This document shows, piece by piece, positions 49,926 through 58,199 of a stretch of 64,000 nucleotides of DNA. The DNA is taken from assembly GCF_030295765.1 (NCBI RefSeq), contig NZ_AP027293.1:1-64000 (forward strand), in the 5' to 3' direction. The stretch comes from Neptuniibacter halophilus. Lineage in GTDB: Bacteria; Pseudomonadota; Gammaproteobacteria; Pseudomonadales; Balneatricaceae. Position numbers and translations under genes: made by a program. Position 1 is the stretch's first letter; each line of letters starts with the position of its first letter. A model generated the notes under the pieces. That model saw only the letters and a program-made list of their open reading frames with translations. It was not told the origin of the DNA and ran no database searches.

Positions 49926-51333
49926 CGAGCAACTGAATGACCTGCCAGAAGAGTTTTCTTCTGACCTGTTAGATCCGCGTAATGACCCTGAATGGGAGTC
50001 TTACCTGAATTTCTTGGTGAACGGAATCCGGCCTGATTGGATGCCGATGGATTATGAAATTTCGGATGAAGTGCGGGAGTCTGTTTTGTCTGCACTTGAT
50101 ACACCGACTTCACCTACCGTGGTCAGTCTTTTTCGTGAGTTCCAAGCCTTGAGTAGTGGCGATAGAGCACACTCCGAGGTAGCAGAATTTGGAGAGGTCG
50201 AACCAGAAAGCTTTGTGCAGGAAGACGATTTTCTCAGCAATCTGGAGGACAACTATCAGCCCGTATCTGGATCATTGTTGGATGATTTTGAGGAAAAGGC
50301 TGAGCCCTCGTTGGAATCCTTCGGGCAAGAAAAGGATCAGGCATTCAATATCGGAGAACTTCCTACAGATTATGACATGAGCATGGGGGTGAATGTAGAA
50401 GACACGCCCGAGCAACAGGAAGCGGCTAAAGAGATTGATGATAGTCGGGAACAGAGTAAACCTAATCAGGCAGACGTTATTGAAGCAATGGAAGAAGCTG
50501 CCAAGCGGTCTGCGCAACAGGTTAGCTCTGGACCTGCGGAACCTCAATATGCGAGTCACCCATCCCAGCCGACAACTCTGCAGTCATTAGGTCAAATGGT
50601 GAGTTCGTTAGCTCGATCCGGTGCGAATCTGGTTAAAGGCATGGAAGGAGCTACTGCCTCAATTTCCAATTGGGGTGAAAAAAAGTCTGTTGATAATGCT
50701 AACTCTGTTTCGCAAATGACCGAAAAGGTGAATCAGGGAATTCGAGCACTTTCAGATCTTAATCCTGCTCAGGCTTTGGCGCATGTAAAAGATATGCGGG
50801 AAAAACACCTCTCTTCAAATATGCAATCTATCGCGGATTTGATGCACCAGGTTCGTACCGATATGCAGGCATTAACAGTGGAAAACAGTACCGGATTCTC
50901 TGTTGCTGAAATGACCGCGAAAGCCAAAAACAGTGAAGATCCTAAGTTGGCGCAGCTGTTCAAGCATCAATTGAAAGAGTTCATCACTGAGCAAGGCACT
51001 GATAGCTTGCTGCAAAGTGTCGAGATGATGGCTGATGGGAATAGCATGATCGCTCAGTATGCTGAAAACGCACAGCAACTCGCTGCCCGTCTTGGTGAGG
51101 ATATCGAACCTCACTTGGCTGACGAGCTTGAAGCTTACCAACGTGAACTGAAGGAGTCTGAGGGCGTTCTTGGTGATCTTTTGGATATTGCACAAGAGAC
51201 CGGCCTGTTGTCCGAAGACGACCAGAACAAAATGCGTGAGGCGTTTGAAAGCCTTAAAGCTTCGCTGGCCGGCCTGGCTGAGAAGTGTGCGCAGTTGTTT
51301 ACGAAACAAGTGGTTGCTGGACCCGGTATGTAA
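49918..51333 (+). CDS. Uncharacterised long acidic protein
   Basis: A 471-residue, strongly acidic protein. The first about 220 residues are low in predicted structure and rich in Glu, Asp, Ser and Gln; the rest is helical with long amphipathic stretches (LGQMVSSLARSGANLVKGMEGATASISNWGEKK, MREAFESLKASLAGLAEKCAQLFTKQ). I chose the ATG at 49918 over a GTG three codons earlier. No signal peptide or membrane segment. Might be a cytoplasmic adaptor or a translocated protein; no family recognised. Last gene before a terminator. Confidence 0.55.
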   Translation: MNDEQLNDLPEEFSSDLLDPRNDPEWESYLNFLVNGIRPDWMPMDYEISDEVRESVLSALDTPTSPTVVSLFREFQALSSGDRAHSEVAEFGEVEPESFVQEDDFLSNLEDNYQPVSGSLLDDFEEKAEPSLESFGQEKDQAFNIGELPTDYDMSMGVNVEDTPEQQEAAKEIDDSREQSKPNQADVIEAMEEAAKRSAQQVSSGPAEPQYASHPSQPTTLQSLGQMVSSLARSGANLVKGMEGATASISNWGEKKSVDNANSVSQMTEKVNQGIRALSDLNPAQALAHVKDMREKHLSSNMQSIADLMHQVRTDMQALTVENSTGFSVAEMTAKAKNSEDPKLAQLFKHQLKEFITEQGTDSLLQSVEMMADGNSMIAQYAENAQQLAARLGEDIEPHLADELEAYQRELKESEGVLGDLLDIAQETGLLSEDDQNKMREAFESLKASLAGLAEKCAQLFTKQVVAGPGM

Positions 51334-51354
51334 AGCAGGTTATGGGGTGATATA

Positions 51355-51380
51355 GGGGGCTGTAAAAGCCCCCTTTTATT
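51355..51380 (+). terminator. Terminator of the 46.5-51.3 kb operon
   Basis: GGGGGCT, loop GTAAA, AGCCCCC, then TTTTATTT; 21 bases after the stop at 51333 and 14 bases before the next start codon. Confidence 0.88.
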
Positions 51381-51394
51381 TGGAGTCATGCGGA

Positions 51395-54214
51395 ATGGAA
51401 CAAAAGATAAGCCTTGATCAGGGAATCGAAACGCCGATCCTTCTAAAACAGGGAATCGAGTGTAAAGCCCTTCTGTTAGATACTGATGGTGAACAAAACT
51501 ATGCCATTCTTTTAGACAATGTATCTGATGAGTGGGCACAGAATTTACAAGGTGACACCTTTCTCCGCCTGAGCCCTAATCGATTTATCACTACTAAGCC
51601 TATTGCCAGCTTAAATTGGGGGGCCATTTTCCCCGGAGTCAAAACCCAATTTACCCAGCCCACGCCGGTTAAAGCCTCAAAGGTCGGCAAAACAATAGGT
51701 GTGCCCCCGGAAGTACAGGACCAGATAAAAGAATGGTCTGATGATCATATCAGAGCACTGATTCAGACTATGGGTGATCGATCATATGTGGCGAGCTTTG
51801 ATGTATATCGGCATTCAGCAATTCAAGGCCACATAGAGAAAAACTATGTGGCTACGATACTTGAGGCTGCGGCTGAATCTGTCATAGCTCTCAAACCCCA
51901 TGCGCTCCATTTAGTTGCGTTTCTCAATGAGCTGTACCGTGAGAGTGGTCAGGATCGTACAGCCGTTGTCGATACCGCCAGGATCTTTGAAATTCTATCT
52001 GAAGATGATTCTTTTGAAGATACCGCTATCACGGGTGCTTTGCCGGATTACCTTTCTCGAAATGAGCGTTTGTCTTGTTGGATTGATCGCCAGCAGTGTG
52101 TGGTGGTCGTTCATAATTCTGCTGCCCAAAACCTCAGTTTTCATCAGTTTGATGCACTATCTGGCTGCTATCGATTCTGTAGTCATGAAAAATATACCGT
52201 GGCGTGTGATGAAACGAGTATCAAGTCTATTAAAAAGCTGGTAGATGCTTATCGATGTCGCTGGCCTTGGAACGCAGTACGGGGTGAATTAGTTCAAGTT
52301 GCTCAGGAAAGTGCCAGTCGTTTTTGTCAGAGCAATGGTCATCGGTTTATTTATGAAGCCGAAAGTGGGTCAGGCGATCGTATTTTTTACGCGGATCCTC
52401 ATAGCCGTCTTATATTCACCTGGTCAGAAAGCAAAGTATCCTCATTCAGTGATGGTGTAGAGCAATGGCTGTCAAATGAGCGTGTGGGGGACAGTGATCT
52501 CAGGTATCTCATTTGGGGTGATCTTCCAGATCAAGGCAATGCACATAAAGAAACAGAGTCAGATTGTCCATATCCGACTGTAGACCTTTCCCAAGAGGAT
52601 TGCTCCCGAGTCGATAGAAGGCGTTTGTTAGTTTCCGATCGTTATCTGTCTCCTTTGTATCACTTGGAATCTAACCGATTTTCGCTGGCACAACGGATAA
52701 CATTGTTTCACTTCTACCATCTGGTTACGCCGAATTTTGTTCAGCAGGTACAGTCTCAGTCTTCAGCGGAGCGGTTCTGCGGCGCTGTTGAATTGGTTGG
52801 TAAATTCATTACTGATCTTTCAGATACTGATTTGCACAGTCTGCTGAATGGTTTGAAGTTGAAACTGGAACAGTTGGGCTACTTGGATACTGCCGGGGGA
52901 ACTGGATTGGTATCAACGCTGACTGGAAAAGGTAAGCAACTGATTTCCGATCTGCAGTGTGCATCTATCGATATCAGACAAAAATTAGTGCGGTTCTTAT
53001 CAGATGAATCCTATCAAACTCAGCACCTATCAAGCCTGATGAGTCTCAATTGGCCTTATGAGAGCCAATGGTGGGTTGTTGGATTTGAATTCTTCATGGA
53101 GAACAGCGGCTGGACTGTTGCTCGACAGGGGCAACGGTTTTTTCAAGCCCATCGATCAAGAGAATCAGCTGTAGAGGCCTTAAAGCTGCACATCACTCGC
53201 CAGCGGGTCAGAGAGGTAGATGATGGGTACTACTTCTACTCGAAACAGGGGATGCGTTATCGAGTCCCAGAGGGATTCAGTGGTGAATATATTGATGGAG
53301 TGCCCAATGTTCTGTCTGACAGGCCAGAAAAGGCAAAGCTAACCTGTAAACCTACAGAAGATGGATTTTCTCAGCTGGCAATCGCGTTTGATGGTGATGA
53401 TCTTCTACCTGGTGTAGAGGAAAAAATCAGCTCCGCATTTCATGATATGTCACGGATCATCGGTATTCCTCAGAAGGTTGTTTCGTTTGAGGGATCGCTA
53501 GAAATTCATGGTGCCGGGGATAATGATCGACCGCAGCTGGCGCTATGGTCCCATGACACGATCGCTCACTGTCCAATGGGTGGGATCGCCGCAGCGTGGG
53601 GCGAAATTTATTACGGCTTGTTGGCTGGAGATCCGGAAGCTTACAGTCTGTATTTCCCAGAAGTAAAAGATTCTGCTTTTCAGGTACTACTGGAGGAGAT
53701 CCAGTACATCGATAAGCCCTACGTACTCTCAGCTCACTGGCTTGCTATGGAACGAGAGGTTGTGGATGAGATTCAGGCTGTATATGGCTTTGAGCCTCAG
53801 GAAATGATCGGGAACCTTTCCCCAGAAGCTTTCACAGAGCTGCTGGCGGCTCTTGATATAAAAGATGATGCGAAGCCATTAATTAGTAAGGTAATGCGCT
53901 TGAGAGCTAACACAGGGCGAAATGAGGAGGGTAGAGCAACACGGAAGGTTCATAGCCCGTATCTGAAGGCTTGCAGGAAGTTCGTTGACCTGTCAGCTGA
54001 CGCTGGAGCTATACAAGGTCGATCACTGTTTGCGAGAGCTTTTGAGGCATGGGTGGAAGATTCATTGATAGCCTCCGGGGTTAGTAATGATGTCCTTGTG
54101 TATGGTACTCGCAACGAAGATCGTCTGGGCTTTGATATCTATCCGGAAGGTGGCGAGCGTTACCGTATAGGTAGAGCGTTTGATCGATATTTTCTGCAGT
54201 CGCCTGATTTGTAG
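51395..54214 (+). CDS. Large uncharacterised protein with LPD1-like C-terminal domain
   Basis: A 939-residue cytoplasmic protein. The C-terminal about 85 residues (SPYLKACRKFVDLSADAGAIQGRSLFARAFEAWVEDSLI, then VLVYGTR) match the pattern of the large polyvalent-protein-associated domain 1 (LPD1), found in multidomain proteins of phages and conjugative elements that are injected or work on the recipient side. A repeated-looking stretch near residue 580-640 (WTVARQGQRFFQAHRSRESAVEALKLHITRQ) precedes it. The rest is unfamiliar. I chose the ATG at 51395 with GGAG nine bases upstream. Directly after a terminator, so it has its own promoter or relies on read-through. Confidence 0.6.
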   Translation: MEQKISLDQGIETPILLKQGIECKALLLDTDGEQNYAILLDNVSDEWAQNLQGDTFLRLSPNRFITTKPIASLNWGAIFPGVKTQFTQPTPVKASKVGKTIGVPPEVQDQIKEWSDDHIRALIQTMGDRSYVASFDVYRHSAIQGHIEKNYVATILEAAAESVIALKPHALHLVAFLNELYRESGQDRTAVVDTARIFEILSEDDSFEDTAITGALPDYLSRNERLSCWIDRQQCVVVVHNSAAQNLSFHQFDALSGCYRFCSHEKYTVACDETSIKSIKKLVDAYRCRWPWNAVRGELVQVAQESASRFCQSNGHRFIYEAESGSGDRIFYADPHSRLIFTWSESKVSSFSDGVEQWLSNERVGDSDLRYLIWGDLPDQGNAHKETESDCPYPTVDLSQEDCSRVDRRRLLVSDRYLSPLYHLESNRFSLAQRITLFHFYHLVTPNFVQQVQSQSSAERFCGAVELVGKFITDLSDTDLHSLLNGLKLKLEQLGYLDTAGGTGLVSTLTGKGKQLISDLQCASIDIRQKLVRFLSDESYQTQHLSSLMSLNWPYESQWWVVGFEFFMENSGWTVARQGQRFFQAHRSRESAVEALKLHITRQRVREVDDGYYFYSKQGMRYRVPEGFSGEYIDGVPNVLSDRPEKAKLTCKPTEDGFSQLAIAFDGDDLLPGVEEKISSAFHDMSRIIGIPQKVVSFEGSLEIHGAGDNDRPQLALWSHDTIAHCPMGGIAAAWGEIYYGLLAGDPEAYSLYFPEVKDSAFQVLLEEIQYIDKPYVLSAHWLAMEREVVDEIQAVYGFEPQEMIGNLSPEAFTELLAALDIKDDAKPLISKVMRLRANTGRNEEGRATRKVHSPYLKACRKFVDLSADAGAIQGRSLFARAFEAWVEDSLIASGVSNDVLVYGTRNEDRLGFDIYPEGGERYRIGRAFDRYFLQSPDL

Positions 54215-54301
54215 CAATGTCCATGACCTGACACTATTTAGAATATGTCGCGGATTATGAGTCTTCACCCAACGGATTTAAGTTAAAGGATATAGCAGTA
54301 C

Positions 54302-54538
54302 ATGAAGTTCAAGCACATCTACCTGCCGATTGTAGGCATTTTCCTATCGGGCTGCTTGGCCCAGCCGCAAAAGACTGACACTCCATTGATGCCCGAGCAA
54401 GAGCCTCGCATGGCCGTTGCGCCGGTGCAAAAGCCACCAGCTCCGCCCAAAAGGGATTATTCGGTGCCACCGGCCATCAAAGATGAAGAAATGGATCTCA
54501 ACAGTGGTGAAGCCGTCCGGATTTCTATCACCCGATAA
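54302..54538 (+). CDS. Small proline-rich lipoprotein
   Basis: A 78-residue lipoprotein with lipobox LSGC (Cys 18) and a proline-rich mature part (PLMPEQEPRMAVAPVQKPPAPPKRDYSVPP). Short proline-rich lipoproteins of this sort (VirB7-like) often stabilise outer membrane rings of type IV systems, which would fit here, but the sequence gives no specific match. Followed 30 bp later by the large membrane protein gene. Confidence 0.6.
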   Translation: MKFKHIYLPIVGIFLSGCLAQPQKTDTPLMPEQEPRMAVAPVQKPPAPPKRDYSVPPAIKDEEMDLNSGEAVRISITR

Positions 54539-54568
54539 TTCTCCAGCCAAGACACAAGAGGGCAATGT

Positions 54569-56875
54569 ATGAAACCCAGTAGACCGATATGGATCTCTGT
54601 CATGATGCTTGTCTTGTCCATTCTTTATTTATTACCAGAAACCATTTTTAACGCTCAGTTGGTGGCTACTGCTGGTGGTAAAGGAAGTACAGAAGATGAT
54701 CTTCGTATGGTTGAGTACTTCGGACGAACAGTAAGCGGTATAGGGGCAACGCTATTAATCGCGGACCTCATTCTCAAGGGACGCGCCGCAGTTTCTGCAT
54801 TGCGGCTTGTAATTACGTTTGGCCTGATCGCTATATTCGTATGGCCCACGGTCTTTTTTGGGCAGAAGTGGGTTGTAGATCGGTATCTGGTCGAAGACAC
54901 AACACCCCAGGAGAGGCAGTACGCCTATCTCACTCAGATTCTTCGTTCGGCCTTAATCTCTAACGCGGTAGTGATTGAAGATATTCCATACGATCCGGAT
55001 GAAGCTCATTCTGCATCTGAGCAAACCTTTCTAGCTCTGTTTGGCGGCATTGTTTATGCCGATAAAGGGTTACTTGCTTCACTCGAAAACAAGCAGGAAG
55101 ACATCATTACAAAGTTTGTTCGTAAAAGTGCGAACGATGGGTTTGATGAATACTACGGTCGATATGTTGAGCTGCGAACCGATATCCGGAAACAATTTCA
55201 AGATTATCGACACCGGGTTAAAGACTATGATCAGGCCTTGGCGACGAGAGATAAGCGGTCAGGCGCACTTTGGAAGAAGGTTAATGCTGAAGTTGATTCG
55301 GGGTGGCGCTCCTATCAGCAAGCTTCAGATAAAACGGTTGAAGTAGCTCAGCAGCGAGCAGAAAAACTCGCTCCTCAGGTTTATGACTATTTTAAACGGC
55401 TAAACCAATGTAGCAGCCAGTCATGCCGGGATCGCTTGAAGAAAGGGTATGACTCCAAAATTAAGCGGTTGGGTATGGGTAATATCGAGCCTGAATATTG
55501 GCTCATTAAAGAAGAAATCAGCACAGGTCAGAACATCCTGAATTCGGTGTTGATGGGAGCGTTAACAGGCGGCGCTTCCGTATTGATGCAGGGAGTGGAT
55601 AAGGCTTCTGGTGGTGACGGTGGTTTTAAGGATGCGAAGTATAGCTATACAAATAATGTCGCTCACTATCATGTGAGAGTGCTTCAGAAAATGGCACCTG
55701 GGTTTGAAAAGAAAACAGGCTTGCCACTAGGCATCTCCAGTAAAACTGACTATCGAATGCATAAAGGAACCGGCAGTCGTGTTCGCAGTGCGATGAAAAA
55801 GGAAGGGATTCACCTGCCCAGTGGATGGACGTTATCACAGCGATCTGAATTTAATCGGGCGGTGTATCGTACCGTGGAAAAAGAAGCGAGAGCCAAATGG
55901 GATAGAGAAATGGCAGCTAAAGGCATTTCTCTTTCTCCGGATCTTGGATGGAATAGTTTTCAGCGCTCTGAGGATATTCAGCGAATGATCCGCGAAGAAA
56001 TGGGTGAGCGTTTCTATGTTAAGCCTATGTTGGCGGATTGGAACAACAAGACGTTCTACAAGAAGGTAGTTGTTCCTAATATCAAACGAAAAACAGATGA
56101 AATTCTTCGGAACCTTAGAGAAAGCGAGGCTAACTTTGCTGATGGGGGCCGTTTAGAGGAAGTGGGTAAAAGTGCGATTCGCGCCGCTGTAATACCGCCG
56201 ATATCGATGTCTCTTAGCCTGTTTCTTGTGTTACTAACGATTATGAAACTACCGCTCAAATGTTATGACCTCTATCGCGCAAAGCATGATGATGGAAAGG
56301 TGCCTGGCGCTAAAGGTAGGGCTCTTCGGGTAGTGGGAGCTATTTTGCCAATTGCATTGGTCATTGCTGTCCCATTAACGCTGGTGGAGTCAAAATACAC
56401 CGAGCGTAACTCTGCAGTTAATCATCTATTGAGTAACATCGAGGACCAGATGAACCCTGCAGCTGCAGGCGCATTGACCTGGTTGATGCACACGCAACCT
56501 TTGGTACAGCCAGCCGGCGAGTGGATTGAGGGAATTATTGGCATGTCAGACTTTTTTGAGGTCAGGTCTGAACATTTCGCTCAGTTGGATCAGAGTGTCC
56601 TTTACGGGGGAGGGGATGCAAAGGAGGTTACTGGGGAGGCCGATGAATGGAACGGCCAAGTACCGCTACTGGTGAAATCAACACCTAAGACTGCACGGAT
56701 CCAGGTGATGAATATTAAACCTGTATACCGAGATGGCATGTTGCTGCCAGTGGGGAGTTACCGGTTAAGAGTATCGGCGCGGGGCTATGCTACGGTGAAT
56801 AAGACCATTCTTTTGACCCCTGAAAACAAGACATTCCATATCGAGTTGAAACCGGTGGTCGGGAAACTGAAATGA
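54569..56875 (+). CDS. Large membrane protein with PEGA-like C-terminal domain
   Basis: A 768-residue inner membrane protein. Three hydrophobic segments near the N-terminus (roughly residues 7-25, 50-70 and 75-100), a long soluble domain of over 400 residues with coiled-coil character and a Cys pair (NQCSSQSCRDRL), two further segments (about residues 545-565 and 605-625), and a final beta-rich stretch (LPVGSYRLRVSARGYATVNKTILLTPENKTFHIELKP) resembling a PEGA domain. PEGA domains are surface or envelope modules. The combination is not one I know from described type IVB systems. Ends 50 bp before a bidirectional terminator. Confidence 0.6.
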   Translation: MKPSRPIWISVMMLVLSILYLLPETIFNAQLVATAGGKGSTEDDLRMVEYFGRTVSGIGATLLIADLILKGRAAVSALRLVITFGLIAIFVWPTVFFGQKWVVDRYLVEDTTPQERQYAYLTQILRSALISNAVVIEDIPYDPDEAHSASEQTFLALFGGIVYADKGLLASLENKQEDIITKFVRKSANDGFDEYYGRYVELRTDIRKQFQDYRHRVKDYDQALATRDKRSGALWKKVNAEVDSGWRSYQQASDKTVEVAQQRAEKLAPQVYDYFKRLNQCSSQSCRDRLKKGYDSKIKRLGMGNIEPEYWLIKEEISTGQNILNSVLMGALTGGASVLMQGVDKASGGDGGFKDAKYSYTNNVAHYHVRVLQKMAPGFEKKTGLPLGISSKTDYRMHKGTGSRVRSAMKKEGIHLPSGWTLSQRSEFNRAVYRTVEKEARAKWDREMAAKGISLSPDLGWNSFQRSEDIQRMIREEMGERFYVKPMLADWNNKTFYKKVVVPNIKRKTDEILRNLRESEANFADGGRLEEVGKSAIRAAVIPPISMSLSLFLVLLTIMKLPLKCYDLYRAKHDDGKVPGAKGRALRVVGAILPIALVIAVPLTLVESKYTERNSAVNHLLSNIEDQMNPAAAGALTWLMHTQPLVQPAGEWIEGIIGMSDFFEVRSEHFAQLDQSVLYGGGDAKEVTGEADEWNGQVPLLVKSTPKTARIQVMNIKPVYRDGMLLPVGSYRLRVSARGYATVNKTILLTPENKTFHIELKPVVGKLK

Positions 56876-56928
56876 TCGGGCTTTAGAGAGTTGTTGCCGC
56901 TAATGCAGCGGCCAATTGCAGGAACCAA

Positions 56929-56954
56929 AAACCCCTCTATAGAGGGGTTTTTTT
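56929..56954. terminator. Bidirectional terminator between convergent genes
   Basis: AAACCCCTC, loop TATA, GAGGGGTTT, then T on the plus strand. The stop codon of the leftward gene (56937-56939) lies inside the hairpin, so it terminates both convergent transcripts. Confidence 0.85.
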
Positions 56955-58088
56955 GGGCCAACCATTATGAAGAAAAATATCGTTCATGGTTAGGCCGCGG
57001 CTAATCGCTTCATCGCGCACGACTTGAGCCAACAAATGCTGGTCGCCTTCGTTCAGAAGGTCTTCCATATTTTCTAGCACCAGGGTGATCCAGGTTGAGA
57101 TAGCTGGCATGTGCTTACGTGATTTCGACTTCAATGAATTGACTGTTGTTGGACCCCTGCCAAGAATGACTCCTAACTTGGAGCTTTTACAAGGGAATGG
57201 GAACTCATCTGGGCGACTTTTATCAAGCTGTGCTAACCGTGTTTGTAGTTCTTCAAACGTCTTTAATTTTGGTAATGGTGCGTTTTCAGGGTGCATTTCT
57301 AAATAACGAATGATGAGAGCCCGAGTAGCGTCAGTTAGCTGCATATCAATATTACCCGGACGCATCGATGTCGTGAGATAGGCCATGAAGGAACCGAGGA
57401 GGTATTGCAGTTCTACATTATCAAACTGTGCGTTGCTGGGCGTAGCAGAGGCACGGCGGTGACGCAGCAAGGATTTAATGTTTCTTCCAGTAACGGGAGG
57501 ACGAAACTCAACTCTTTCTTCATCTGGTGGGCATTTTTTAGGCCAGCCACGGTTGAGAACTATGGTATTGAGACCATTGAGGTTGCGTGAAAACGCCTCA
57601 TCTTCCAACAGCTTATACATAAAATGGTCTTTACCTTCGGCAACCATTTCATCCCAGTGCTTCAGAAGGAGAGTGATCCAGACAGATACGGCCAGCATCT
57701 CTGGAGAACCTTTCGAAAGGTTAAAGGCCGTTGCAGCACTCTTGCCTATAAAAACGCCCGAATAAGTTGGAGATGTATTGAGGGGAAAGTCACTCGATAC
57801 GGTTTCCATCTTTTTCAGAAGGTCGGCATGACAGTTCAGTTTGGGTAGAGGTGCCCATTCTGGTTTTTCAATAAGAGTTCGGATAATGAAGCAAACACAC
57901 GGATCATCAATTGTCAGATCCTGGCTTGTGATACGGCTCATGTCACCATGATATAGGCCAGTAATGAGCTGGATTTCATGTCCACTGAAAATTGAACTGA
58001 GGTATGTCAGATGCTTACCTGAAATACGTGTCGTGTGATCTGTAAGTGGCTTCGGTGATACTTCCACAATTCCTCTCAGAGCCGTCAT
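56937..58088 (-). CDS. Tandem-domain protein, possible DNA-binding regulator
   Basis: A 383-residue protein built from two homologous halves of about 155 residues (roughly residues 38-187 and 228-382). Matching blocks, about 195 residues apart: APLPKL at 79 and 270; an HTH-like stretch GKSAATAFNLSKGS at 115 and GRGPTTVNSLKSKS at 310; SVWITLLL at 135 and STWITLVL at 331; DEAFSR/DEAISR; and NRGWPKK/HNGWPKK at the end of each half. The HTH-like block resembles Cro/XRE-type recognition helices. A soluble two-headed regulator of transfer genes is plausible. I recognise no family. No clear ribosome-binding site. Confidence 0.6.
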   Translation of the reverse strand: MTALRGIVEVSPKPLTDHTTRISGKHLTYLSSIFSGHEIQLITGLYHGDMSRITSQDLTIDDPCVCFIIRTLIEKPEWAPLPKLNCHADLLKKMETVSSDFPLNTSPTYSGVFIGKSAATAFNLSKGSPEMLAVSVWITLLLKHWDEMVAEGKDHFMYKLLEDEAFSRNLNGLNTIVLNRGWPKKCPPDEERVEFRPPVTGRNIKSLLRHRRASATPSNAQFDNVELQYLLGSFMAYLTTSMRPGNIDMQLTDATRALIIRYLEMHPENAPLPKLKTFEELQTRLAQLDKSRPDEFPFPCKSSKLGVILGRGPTTVNSLKSKSRKHMPAISTWITLVLENMEDLLNEGDQHLLAQVVRDEAISRGLTMNDIFLHNGWPKKTPL

Positions 58089-58199
58089 TTATACTATTAG
58101 TGTAAGTTTACCATGAGGTGGAATCTGACACAGTAAGTAAGGAATAGAAAATTTTTATGAATAACATTATAAATAATACTACATGCCCCGAAATATGCG

